Translations under genes and position numbers: made by a program
Shown: piece by piece, positions 1 through 6,440 of the stretch
Layout: every line of letters starts with the position of its first letter
Position numbering within the stretch: position 1 is the stretch's first letter
The notes under the pieces: generated by a model
What the model was told of the DNA's origin: nothing
The model's input: only the letters and a program-made list of their open reading frames with translations
Database searches by the model: none
Source: Gallionella sp.
GTDB taxonomy: Bacteria > Pseudomonadota > Gammaproteobacteria > Burkholderiales > Gallionellaceae
Assembly: GCA_030645955.1 (NCBI GenBank)
Contig: JAUSMR010000167.1
Location: 1-6,946, forward strand
Direction of reading: 5' to 3'
DNA length: 6,946 nt

Positions 1-43
1 CCATAGCCGTGTAGCTCACTGCGACAGCCGCGGTACTCGCCAC
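1..43 (-). CDS. Possible 5' end of a leftward gene leaving the window
   Basis: On the minus strand a GTG codon at 43-41 is preceded by a strong Shine-Dalgarno-like GGAGG (53-49) with a 5-nt spacer. The frame stays open for the 14 codons to the window edge, reading M-A-S-T-A-A-V-A-V-S-Y-T-A-M. A TATAAA on the same strand (66-61) lies too close to the GGAGG to be clearly its -10 element. The product is not recognisable from so few residues. The call rests only on the ribosome binding site and the open frame, so a chance match is quite possible. Confidence 0.28.
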   Translation of the reverse strand, partial: MASTAAVAVSYTAM

Positions 44-70
44 GGTTTCCTCCCTCGAGGTTTATACGAC

Positions 71-122
71 GCCTGCCCTCAGGCTTGCGTTGACTCGCTC
101 CGGTTAGCGGTTACGGGCAGGC
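71..122. repeat. Inverted repeat, 8-bp arms around a 36-bp loop
   Basis: GCCTGCCC at 71-78 is matched by its exact reverse complement GGGCAGGC at 115-122. The arms lie between the possible leftward gene start and the remnant at 138-254. No T-tract follows either arm, so this is not a standard intrinsic terminator. It does not fit the integron attC core consensus either. A recombination or protein-binding site is possible but unproven. Confidence 0.4.
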
Positions 123-137
123 ATCCTACAAACCTAA

Positions 138-254
138 ACGGTTGCAGATGTGCAAGAGCGTCTGCAATCGAGAATTATGGAAATCGACATTGAAGTCCAT
201 GAAGACGAGTTCCAGTATTGGCGCAAATATGACATGCGACAGAAGCGCAAATAG
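138..254 (+). pseudogene. Short coding-like fragment, possible 3' remnant of a lost gene
   Basis: After a TAA at 135-137 the frame is open to a TAG at 252-254 and encodes a charged 38-residue peptide. It contains QERLQSRIMEIDIEV and then DEFQYWRKYDMRQKRK, a composition typical of a real protein C-terminus. The only in-frame ATG is at 177, which would give 25 residues. There is no convincing ribosome binding site. It could be the tail of a gene truncated by a rearrangement, or a chance open frame. The family is not recognised. Confidence 0.25.
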
Positions 255-335
255 GTCGACCCCTACTCTGGCGGTCGTGCCCCGACCCACAGAGACTTCG
301 ATAACCCCAGCCACCGAGTGGAGAGGAACACGTCT

Positions 336-1724
336 ATGACCCCTGGCGACGTATTGCAGGACCTGTGGCAAGCCGCAGGACTACCGGTCGATGCGCTGGC
401 TTTCGCCGACCTGCATGGCGCGGACCCGGTGTTTCCCTCGTCCTTTCGGGTCGGAACTGCCGCCCAAAGCACCCTTGCCGCGGCTGCTCTGGCTGCGTGT
501 GAGGTCGGCCACCAACGCGGCACCGCTCGTCAGCGCGTGACTGTCGATATGACGCACGCGGCCATCGAATGCACCGGCTGGTTCAGCATCGACGGCCGCG
601 TGCCGGATCCGTGGGATGCATTTTCTGGCTTGTACCGCTGCGCTGATGGCCATGTCAGGCTTCACGCCAACTTCGCGCACCACCGCGACGGTGCATTGCG
701 CTTATTGGGGCTCAATCCCGCAACAGCGCAGCGCCGTGACGCCGAGCAGGCGCTGCTTGGCTGGCGCGCCATCGACTTCGAGGACGCCACTGCCAGCATG
801 AACCTGGTAGCCACCGCATTGCGCCGTTTCGATGAGTGGGATGCGACGCCGCAAGGACAGGCCTTGAGCGCCCAGCCGCTCTTTACCCTTGAGCGTATCG
901 GTGAACTCAAAAATGTGCCGCCTCTGGCCTTGCCGGCGTTGCGCTCCGACGAACCGCCTCTGAACGGTCTGCGCGTGCTCGACCTGACGCGCATTCTGGC
1001 GGGCCCGGTAGGCGGCCGCGCACTGGCGGCTTATGGCGCCGATGTGATGCTCATCAACTCGCCCAATCTTCCCAACATTGCCGCCATTGCGGACACCAGT
1101 CGCGGCAAGCTGTCGGCCCACGCGGACTTGCGCACCGAGCAGGGCCGCGCCACGCTGGAACGCCTGGTCGGCAATGCGCATGTGTTTGTGCAAGGCTATC
1201 GACCCGGCGGACTCACAGCCCTGGGCTACGGTGCCGAAGAAGTCGCCCGGCTGCGCCCCGGCATCATCTACGTCTCGCTTTCCGCCTATGGCACGCAAGG
1301 ACCGTGGGCGCGGCGGCGTGGCTTCGACTCGCTGGTACAGACCGCGATGGGCTTCAACCATGCCGAGGGCGAGGCTGCGGGTGATGGCGTGCCGCGACCC
1401 ATGCCCATGCAGATTCTTGATGAAGCGACCGGCTACCTGCTGGCGTTCGGTGTGGCGGCGGCGCTGTGTCGACAACGGCGCGAGGGCGGGAGCTGGCAGG
1501 TGCAGGTATCGCTGGCGCAGACCGGACAATGGCTGCGTCGATTGGGGCAAGTGGCTGGTGGGTTGGCGGCGACAAGGCCCGACATGGCCTCCTTTCTGGA
1601 GATTTCCCAGTCTGGATTTGGCGAGCTGTGCGCAGTGCGCCACAGTGCCCAGTTGGCGCGTACGCCAGCCCACTGGAAGCGGCCATCCATGCTACCCGGC
1701 AGCAGTGCGCCGGCTTGGCCTTAG
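336..1724 (+). CDS. CaiB/BaiF-type (class III) CoA-transferase
   Basis: This 462-residue cytoplasmic enzyme is predicted to move CoA between carboxylic acids through an aspartyl-CoA intermediate, as family III CoA-transferases do; its substrates cannot be told. Residues 1-200 form a divergent, partial CaiB-like segment. From about residue 209 the canonical domain begins with LNGLRVLDLTRILAGP, followed by VQGYRPGGL and the block LSAYGTQGPW. In RRGFDSLVQ, Asp331 aligns with the catalytic aspartate of formyl-CoA transferase. The C-terminus, RHSAQLARTPAHWKRPSMLP, is the usual ending, so the gene looks complete. ATG 336 is chosen because GGAGAGGA lies about 8 bases upstream; a GTG at 318 in the same frame is an alternative. 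The gene stands alone, with no neighbouring acyl-CoA dehydrogenase, ligase or thiolase, and no pathway can be assigned. The long reverse-strand open frame beneath it is a shadow. Confidence 0.92.
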   Translation: MTPGDVLQDLWQAAGLPVDALAFADLHGADPVFPSSFRVGTAAQSTLAAAALAACEVGHQRGTARQRVTVDMTHAAIECTGWFSIDGRVPDPWDAFSGLYRCADGHVRLHANFAHHRDGALRLLGLNPATAQRRDAEQALLGWRAIDFEDATASMNLVATALRRFDEWDATPQGQALSAQPLFTLERIGELKNVPPLALPALRSDEPPLNGLRVLDLTRILAGPVGGRALAAYGADVMLINSPNLPNIAAIADTSRGKLSAHADLRTEQGRATLERLVGNAHVFVQGYRPGGLTALGYGAEEVARLRPGIIYVSLSAYGTQGPWARRRGFDSLVQTAMGFNHAEGEAAGDGVPRPMPMQILDEATGYLLAFGVAAALCRQRREGGSWQVQVSLAQTGQWLRRLGQVAGGLAATRPDMASFLEISQSGFGELCAVRHSAQLARTPAHWKRPSMLPGSSAPAWP

Positions 1725-1755
1725 AACAGGGCCCAATCGCGATGGCGGCGTCGGG

Positions 1756-1772
1756 CCTGCCAGCTAGGCAGG
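1756..1772 (+). terminator. Weak hairpin downstream of the CoA-transferase gene
   Basis: CCTGCC (1756-1761), a 5-base loop AGCTA and GGCAGG (1767-1772) form a perfect 6-bp stem about 30 bp after the stop codon. Two G-T wobble pairs can extend it. Only two T residues follow, so it is at best an inefficient intrinsic terminator. Confidence 0.3.
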
Positions 1773-1926
1773 TTACGACCAGTAGCGGTATTAGTCAGGT
1801 ACTCGCCCATTGCGGACGTTCAGCGAGAAAGATTGCCGTAACCAGACACTCGTCAGCTTTAGAACTTGTCCTCGATTGGCCGACGAAAGAACGAAACCAA
1901 GCTCTCTCTTAAGAATTGGGGGGCGG

Positions 1927-1941
1927 TGAAAGCCGCTTTCA
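1927..1941. repeat. 15-bp perfect palindrome
   Basis: TGAAAGC-C-GCTTTCA has 7-bp arms and one central base. It lies in gene-free sequence about 200 bp after the CoA-transferase stop. It could be a regulator half-site pair or part of a decayed element. There is no T-tract. Confidence 0.35.
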
Positions 1942-2081
1942 GACCGTAGGTAGAAGTTGAGATATAGGAAAGAGCCTTGGAGATTCCGGTCGGTAGCGCA
2001 CCCGGTTCAGAGTTAGGCATATTTCCCCGAATGACTGAAGTTGGCAGTGGCGGTCCGCGGGCTCGCCTGATTTGCGATGGG

Positions 2082-2097
2082 TGTTCGTCACCGAACA
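2082..2097. repeat. 16-bp hairpin-forming inverted repeat
   Basis: TGTTCG-TCAC-CGAACA has 6-bp perfect arms and a 4-base loop. It lies about 150 bp upstream of the DUF3330 gene. No T-tract follows, so it is not a typical terminator. An operator role is possible but unsupported. Confidence 0.3.
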
Positions 2098-2244
2098 GAC
2101 CGCTTCCGCAACAATTTCAACAATCTGGCGTGGGCTGATGGTTCACTTTTTCTCACCGTAGACGTTTAGGGCGAAAGACCTTGACGGATCCACTTCTTCT
2201 TGATTTTCTAAAACTGATCTGTCTTTGACTGAGGCTCAAACTCA

Positions 2245-2472
2245 ATGACTACAAACGATACGATGGTCGCACCAGAGCACGTGACATGCAAGGTGTGCAT
2301 GAAAGAGATTCCCATCTCCGAGGCGATTGTGCCGGAGGCAGTTGACTACGTCGCGCATTTTTGTGGCGCGAAATGCTATGACAAATGGCGCTATCAGCCA
2401 GTCAAGCCGGAGAACTTGCCCGCTGCCCCTAGCCCAACATGGCCAGGGGTGCCAGCAGCGGACTGGCGATGA
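2245..2472 (+). CDS. Small four-cysteine DUF3330-like protein, C-terminus possibly chimeric
   Basis: This 75-residue protein has paired cysteines C15 and C18 (TCKVC) and C40 and C44 (HFCGAKCY) around the block VPEAVDYVAHFCG. The pattern suggests a small zinc-ribbon or treble-clef metal-binding fold and matches what I recall of DUF3330 proteins. From memory, such genes are often annotated near mercury-resistance operons on transposons, but no mer gene is visible here. No signal peptide or membrane segment is seen, so it is probably cytoplasmic. ATG 2245 is supported by GAGG at 2231-2234. Residues from about 62 on are read from the strand opposite the truncated stress-like gene and are Pro/Trp-rich, so the native C-terminus was probably replaced at a DNA junction near 2429. 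Function is unknown; a metal-related role is inference. Confidence 0.75.
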   Translation: MTTNDTMVAPEHVTCKVCMKEIPISEAIVPEAVDYVAHFCGAKCYDKWRYQPVKPENLPAAPSPTWPGVPAADWR

Positions 2473-2740
2473 AAAGCGTCACATTGGCCACCACCAAGCC
2501 TACTTCAGCCAGCACGCCCAGACCCGTGCCAACGGCGGCTCCGACAGCCCCGTCGACGATGAGGTTCTTCAGCGTCGCATTGCTGTTGGCATCGGGTGCT
2601 GGCTCTATGGCAGCCGTCTGGTTGTCGTAAATTCCCAATTGGTCCGGCAGCAATCCCCGCTCTATGAGTTTGGAATACGCAATTTGTGCTTCTTCGCGTT
2701 TGACAAAAAAGCCCGATACATGGTGTCTGTAGTCAGTCAT
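2429..2740 (-). CDS. Truncated glycine-rich, general-stress-type protein
   Basis: This encodes 103 residues. The N-terminal part, with HHVSGFF, KREEAQ and LIERGL (residues 6-30), resembles the short alpha/beta unit of 17M-type general stress proteins that steer through a 'YRHHVSGFF...REEA' motif. Residues 62-103 are a glycine-zipper-like, hydrophobic stretch (VDGAVGAAVGTGLGVL) that probably inserts into or associates with a membrane. Family members usually continue after a block like APLAMLGWG; here the frame stops with TAG directly after MLG. The codon TAG followed by GGG is one base from TGG-GGG (Trp-Gly), so a nonsense mutation or a junction could explain the truncation. The start is ATG 2740, with GGGGAAAG just upstream. 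It converges on and overlaps the DUF3330 gene by 44 bp. It lies downstream of the serA/SagB-type pair on the same strand but 167 bp away. Role unknown. Confidence 0.7.
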   Translation of the reverse strand: MTDYRHHVSGFFVKREEAQIAYSKLIERGLLPDQLGIYDNQTAAIEPAPDANSNATLKNLIVDGAVGAAVGTGLGVLAEVGLVVANVTLFIASPLLAPLAMLG

Positions 2741-2786
2741 GTTCTTTCCCCGGAGTTTGACGATGCGTGTTGGCCGAAGTCGGAGC

Positions 2787-2897
2787 TCAATTTCCCGTCA
2801 TGTGATTCGTCTGTGTGCTGGCGAACAAATGTGTTCTTGATACCGTCTTTGCACGCTGCAGCTCTTCGAGTGTCTGTTGCATCGACCGTTGTGTCAT
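2787..2897 (-). CDS. Possible 36-residue small ORF after the SagB-type gene
   Basis: An ATG at 2897, 10 bp after the stop of the SagB-type gene and on the same strand, opens a 36-codon frame ending in TGA. The peptide begins MTQRSMQQTLEELQRAKT and is rich in Ser and Thr (10 of 36) with no Cys. No clear ribosome binding site is visible, so expression would depend on coupling to the gene before it. It matches no family I know and may be chance. Confidence 0.18.
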   Translation of the reverse strand: MTQRSMQQTLEELQRAKTVSRTHLFASTQTNHMTGN

Positions 2898-2907
2898 GGG
2901 GTTTTCG

Positions 2908-4488
2908 CTAGGTGCCGCGCTCGATGTGCGCGTACGCTGCTTCACTGCCCACTCGCGTGTCGATCACGGCCTTGCCGACAGTGAAGTGGTAAAGATCTTG
3001 GAAACGTTCAGTGTCAATTCCCAGTGCGCTATGCACCACGTCGTCGAAGTAGCATCCGATCCCTGTGCCCTGCAGAGCGCAGGCTTCAGCTTCCAGGTAG
3101 AGCACTTGGCCGAGCATTCCCGCTTCCCAGAAGCGCTGGCGGTAGAGCCAGGGTCGCGCCGGGCTGATGTCGTCAAAGCGCGCCAGCATGGCCAGCATAA
3201 AGACGGAATCGGCGGCAATATCCTGGTGGCAGGAAGCGGTGGCGGCGAACGCACGCATATCGAGCGGCGCCAGCAGGTATAGCGGCAGGTGCGCGGGGCA
3301 GTCTGGAACGCGCTGCCAAAGCCAGTCCGCTCTCATCGCAGCGCGCAGCTCGGCGAGCGCGGCAGGCGCACGCGTCAAGCAGTAGATGCCTGCCTCCAAG
3401 CCGTCCACGCGATGCACAAACACAATCGGGTGAACACAGGGTGCTTCGTCCAACAGAGACCAGGGCGGCTGGTCAACGCGCGGCAACAAGGCGTCGAGCA
3501 AGCGATAGAAGCGTTGAGCGGCCAGGGTGGTGGTGCCGTCAAAGGCTTGGGCCGAACGGCGGGCACGAATCAGGCGGGAGACGGGCACGCTTGATGCCAG
3601 AGCCAAGGCCGGCAACGGCTCCAGGTTCGCTGACAACCCGTAAATGCCACTGGGTTTACGCGTGGCAGCTGCTACCGCAGGAATGTCTGGCCAGCGGCGC
3701 CGATTGGGGCTTAGCGTGTTGGCAAACCCCGACCACGAAGCCGCGCTCAAGCTTGCCAGCACGAGCTCTTGGGAGGGTGGATCACCGGGACCGATCCATA
3801 CGAGTGCCTCGGGTGCCTCGGTTTCGTCGATCGGGAAGTCGGCGGCGCGGTTGACCCCGGTTATTGCAGCGATATCGTCGTCGCCCCAGCCTGCCAGCAA
3901 GCGTGCCGGCCACCCCAGGACAGCGCCGGCGTAAGACATAGCAGCCAAGGCATGGCCGCAATCGTGCTGGCAATAGCGGAAGGCACGCATGCCATACTTC
4001 CAGGCCTCGCGCCAATGGATGCCGGTCAGCGCCAGGAGCACGCCGCCCGACCACGCAAATGACGCCGTGGCGCGGCACTCAAGAGCATGTTCATCGGGCC
4101 GGTAATGATGAACGCCGGCCGGCAGTCCCCTTAGATCTGGGCAGATCAGGTAAGCCTCGGTGGGGTGCAGGTTTCCGCTGGAAGGGTTGCAGCGCAAGGC
4201 CCAGCGATTGCCGCCGTGGGACTTCCAAGCCGAAAGCCCAAGCGACAGTTGAAGCAATCGAGCGATATTGTCGACAGTCAACGCCTGCGGTGGCTCGTGC
4301 GCAGACCTAAACAGTTCGTCCCAACGGATTGGCAGTTCACCCTCCAGCAGGGGTAGTGGCAATTGCTGCGCGGCTCCGTAGCGGCGAAACGGGTCGGGTT
4401 GCGAGCTCCAGTCAAGGCCGTCGGGGCCGGGTGCATAGCGCTCAAGATGATGTTTGGAGCGCTCATGGTAGCTGCGAACAAGGTCCAT
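2908..4488 (-). CDS. SagB/ThcOx-type oxidoreductase with two nitroreductase-fold domains
   Basis: This 526-residue cytoplasmic protein is predicted to be an FMN-dependent oxidoreductase. SagB-like enzymes are best known for oxidising azolines to azoles in RiPP maturation, but many double-domain members have no known substrate. The N-terminus, SYHERSKHHLERYAPGPDGL (residues 6-25), is the usual leader of this group. Domain 1 (about 60-235) carries RCNPSSGNLHPTEAYL (99-114), the FMN-contact block. Domain 2 (about 300-510) starts at RARRSAQAFDG (308-318) and has EAGMLGQVLYLEAEACAL (455-472), then GIGCYFDDVVHSALGI (476-491). ATG 4488 is chosen because the leader starts there; an in-frame ATG at 4551 would overlap serA. 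The gene follows serA by 20 bp without a strong ribosome binding site, so it is probably translated from the serA transcript. No cyclodehydratase, YcaO protein, protease or transporter is nearby, so a RiPP function is not supported here. Confidence 0.88.
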   Translation of the reverse strand: MDLVRSYHERSKHHLERYAPGPDGLDWSSQPDPFRRYGAAQQLPLPLLEGELPIRWDELFRSAHEPPQALTVDNIARLLQLSLGLSAWKSHGGNRWALRCNPSSGNLHPTEAYLICPDLRGLPAGVHHYRPDEHALECRATASFAWSGGVLLALTGIHWREAWKYGMRAFRYCQHDCGHALAAMSYAGAVLGWPARLLAGWGDDDIAAITGVNRAADFPIDETEAPEALVWIGPGDPPSQELVLASLSAASWSGFANTLSPNRRRWPDIPAVAAATRKPSGIYGLSANLEPLPALALASSVPVSRLIRARRSAQAFDGTTTLAAQRFYRLLDALLPRVDQPPWSLLDEAPCVHPIVFVHRVDGLEAGIYCLTRAPAALAELRAAMRADWLWQRVPDCPAHLPLYLLAPLDMRAFAATASCHQDIAADSVFMLAMLARFDDISPARPWLYRQRFWEAGMLGQVLYLEAEACALQGTGIGCYFDDVVHSALGIDTERFQDLYHFTVGKAVIDTRVGSEAAYAHIERGT

Positions 4489-4508
4489 GAGAACAGTATT
4501 CGTGGCGC

Positions 4509-5771
4509 TCAAAACAGAACCCGGCAACGCAGGGTACCCGGTACACGGCACAGCTTGGCCAGCGCGATGTCGGAGTGCTCAGCATCAATGTCGATCACCA
4601 CATAACCGATGGAATCACGGGTTTGCAGGTACTGTGCCGCAACGTTGATATGGTTGTCCGAGAACACCTTGTTGATGTTTGCAAGCACGCCAGGCACGTT
4701 GCTGTGAATGTGCAGCAACCGGTGCTGGCCTGGGTGGGCTGGCAACGCCACCTCGGGAAAGTTCACGGAGGAGGTCGATGTACCGTTGTCGCTGTACTTG
4801 ATCAGTTTTTCGGCAACTTCGATGCCGATGTTCTCCTGGGCCTCAACAGTCGAGCCACCGATGTGCGGCGTCAGGATGACGTTGTCAAGACCACGCAGGG
4901 GAGACTCAAACACATCCTGGTTGCTGTGCGGCTCACGGGGAAATACATCGATGGCTGCACCAAGCAATTTCTTCTGACGCAACGCGTCGGCCAGCGCCTC
5001 AATCACGACCACAGTGCCCCGCGAGGCGTTGATCAGCACGCTCCCGGCCTTCATCATCGCAATCTGCGCCTGACCCATCATCCATTGCGTGGCCGGAGTT
5101 TCTGGAACGTGCAGGCTTACCACATCAGACAGTGCCAGCAGCTCGGCCAGCCGTGCGACTTGTCGTGCATTGCCCAGGGGGAGTTTGGCAACTACATCAA
5201 AGAACACAACCTTCATGCCCAACCCTTCGGCCAGCACCGACAGCTGCGTCCCGATGGCACCGTAGCCCACGATGCCCAGCGTTTTACCGCGAATCTCAAA
5301 AGCATTGTCTGCCGACTTGAGCCAACCGCCCCGATGGGCAACGGCGTTCTTCTCCGGTACGCCACGCAGAAGCACGATGGCTTCGGCCAGGACCAACTCG
5401 GCCACGGAGCGCGTGTTGGAAAACGGTGCATTGAATACCGCGATGCCGCGCTCACGCGCCGCGTCAAGGTCCACCTGGTTGGTGCCTATGCAAAAGCATC
5501 CTACCGCCGCGAGTTTGCCGGCATGGCCCAATACCTCGGCGCTAAGCTGGGTGCGGGATCGGATGCCGACAAAATGCGCGTCTGCAATCTTGAGCTTGAG
5601 ATCGTCGTCCCCCAAGGCTCCTGGCAGGGACTCAATCTGGGTGTAACCCGCCGCTTGAAGCATCGTGATGGTCGATGGGTGAATACCTTCGAGCAGCAGG
5701 AACTTGATCTTGCCTTTATCGGTTGAGGTCTTGGCCTCGCCGGGTAAGGACTTTGAAATGGGGGCTCTCAT
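4509..5771 (-). CDS. serA: D-3-phosphoglycerate dehydrogenase SerA
   Basis: SerA oxidises 3-phosphoglycerate to 3-phosphohydroxypyruvate with NAD+, the first committed step of serine synthesis, in the cytoplasm. The 420 residues align end to end with the 410-residue E. coli enzyme. The substrate domain contains RSRTQL (71-76) and GCFCIGTNQVDLDAA (91-105). The NAD-binding glycine motif is GYGAIG (169-174). Catalytic Arg251 (NASRGT), Glu280 (FPREP) and His303 (TPHIGGS) are all present. The C-terminal ACT domain (about 350-420) keeps His356, Asn358 and Asn376, the equivalents of the serine-contact residues, so feedback inhibition by serine is expected. One oddity is Val256, where RGTVVD normally has Asp. 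ATG 5771 is the only reasonable start: no other ATG, GTG or TTG precedes the conserved KIKFLLLEG. No Shine-Dalgarno is seen, because a palindrome fills that position. The 383-codon frame opposite it is a shadow. Confidence 0.97.
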   Translation of the reverse strand: MRAPISKSLPGEAKTSTDKGKIKFLLLEGIHPSTITMLQAAGYTQIESLPGALGDDDLKLKIADAHFVGIRSRTQLSAEVLGHAGKLAAVGCFCIGTNQVDLDAARERGIAVFNAPFSNTRSVAELVLAEAIVLLRGVPEKNAVAHRGGWLKSADNAFEIRGKTLGIVGYGAIGTQLSVLAEGLGMKVVFFDVVAKLPLGNARQVARLAELLALSDVVSLHVPETPATQWMMGQAQIAMMKAGSVLINASRGTVVVIEALADALRQKKLLGAAIDVFPREPHSNQDVFESPLRGLDNVILTPHIGGSTVEAQENIGIEVAEKLIKYSDNGTSTSSVNFPEVALPAHPGQHRLLHIHSNVPGVLANINKVFSDNHINVAAQYLQTRDSIGYVVIDIDAEHSDIALAKLCRVPGTLRCRVLF

Positions 5772-5772
5772 G

Positions 5773-5791
5773 GTTGACTAATATAGTCAAC
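5773..5791. promoter_or_regulatory. Palindromic operator candidate at the serA start
   Basis: GTTGACTAATATAGTCAAC has perfect 8-bp arms around 3 central bases. Read in the serA direction it ends one base before the start codon, so it covers the usual ribosome-binding and promoter -10 region (TATATT lies inside it). The TTGACTA/TAGTCAA half-sites resemble operators of some dimeric regulators such as Rrf2-family proteins, but this is only a similarity. A repressor bound here would block serA and the SagB-type gene together. The arms could also sequester the start codon region in the mRNA. Confidence 0.55.
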
Positions 5792-6226
5792 TTTGTTCGA
5801 GCGTGCTTGCCTGAGCCTACATCACCCTTTAGATCAATCATGGCAATGCAACGACGATCTCAAACGAACTTGCATTCTCTGTACGCCATCGCACAGATCG
5901 GGCGAAGTGCAATGGCAAGAATAGCCCACCGCGACGTCAAATGAATATGTTGGTCTCGCAGAGATACTGTTCAGTTTACTGCTGCAGGGCATCAAATCTG
6001 AATGTCTGTTCTGGCGCCCCGGACCACGGCCACGAATGTCCGGTCCTCACTTTCACGGCCGGCAGGAATGGGCACTGACCCGCCGCCGGAAGGTTGCCCG
6101 TGACCGGCTGCTGTCACCGTTTTATGGAGTCTCCACACGGCCTTCTGCCTCATGGGTTGAAACCCCGTACTTGAAGCGAGCTAATGTCGGTGGTCAGGGG
6201 AACTCTATGTCGGGATGCTTTTGTGC
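5792..6226. other. 435-bp stretch without a convincing gene
   Basis: It presumably holds the serA promoter at its left end. Short open frames at 5840-5944 (34 codons) and 6036-6353 lack ribosome binding sites and family signatures. The part from about 6020 to 6140 has the look of a conserved intergenic or mobile-element flank (GC-rich, starting with CGGACCACGGCC), but I cannot name it. No RNA gene or terminator was recognised. Confidence 0.45.
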
Positions 6227-6440
6227 TTATGCGGTGCTACCCAGCAAACCGCAGCCACGCGAAATCAGCGACACCACATGTTCCGTGGCACGGGCATGGT
6301 CCTGCGCAGTCAACTCCGGACGCCCCAACACGGTTAAGACGAGATTGCATTAGCCAACATGGCCGATGGCGGCGCAAATGCTGCCGTGAATGCCAACCCG
6401 AAATGCGAGTTCGGCCACAGTGAGCACGATGGGTTCTTTC
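6227..6440 (-). pseudogene. C-terminal remnant of a degraded gene, possibly a TetR-type regulator
   Basis: One minus-strand frame reads continuously from about 6440 to a stop at 6229-6227, interrupted by a single TAA at about 6350. Before the stop it reads KEPIVLTVAELAFRVGIHGS; after it, LVLTVLGRPELTAQDHARAT and then EHVVSLISRGCGLLGS. Codon use in both parts is that of a real GC-rich gene, and the frame is unbroken apart from the TAA. The helical, Ala/Leu-rich ending resembles C-terminal ligand domains of TetR-type regulators, but this assignment is weak. The 5' part of the gene is missing, apparently replaced by the Fic-like gene region at its right edge. Confidence 0.4.

Larger units (their letters stand above)
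1725..2244. other. 520-bp stretch without a convincing gene
   Basis: All short open frames here lack good start signals and family signatures. It holds a weak hairpin after the CoA-transferase stop, two short palindromes (1927-1941 and 2082-2097), and a 35-codon frame at 2031-2138 with one CxxC pair (ICDGC). Just before the DUF3330 gene there is a TTGACG at 2181-2186, but it has no good -10 at standard spacing. Composition is less GC-rich than in the flanking genes. The tract may be decayed mobile DNA. Confidence 0.5.

Noticed and set aside
71..122. Integron attC site
   Set aside because: The arms do not contain the RYYYAAC/GTTRRRY core pair and no integrase or cassette array is visible.
702..1673. 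323-codon open frame on the minus strand
   Set aside because: Antisense shadow of the CoA-transferase gene, with no recognisable domain and no start signal.
1300..1724. Frameshift or truncation of the CoA-transferase C-terminus
   Set aside because: The final block up to KRPSMLP is the normal ending of this family, so the gene appears complete.
2327..2911. 194-codon open frame on the plus strand
   Set aside because: It starts inside the DUF3330 gene in another frame and runs antisense to the stress-like gene; no domain is visible.
2908..4488. RiPP biosynthetic cluster built on the SagB-type gene
   Set aside because: No YcaO or ThiF-type cyclodehydratase, transporter or clear precursor is in the window; only the oxidoreductase is supported.
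4575..5726. 383-codon open frame on the plus strand
   Set aside because: It lies fully antisense to serA, whose catalytic, NAD-binding and ACT motifs are all present; the peptide is His/Gln/Arg-rich as expected of a GC-rich shadow frame.
6036..6353. 105-codon plus-strand open frame as a gene
   Set aside because: No ribosome binding site, no family signature, and its 3' half is antisense to the more protein-like remnant at 6227-6440.
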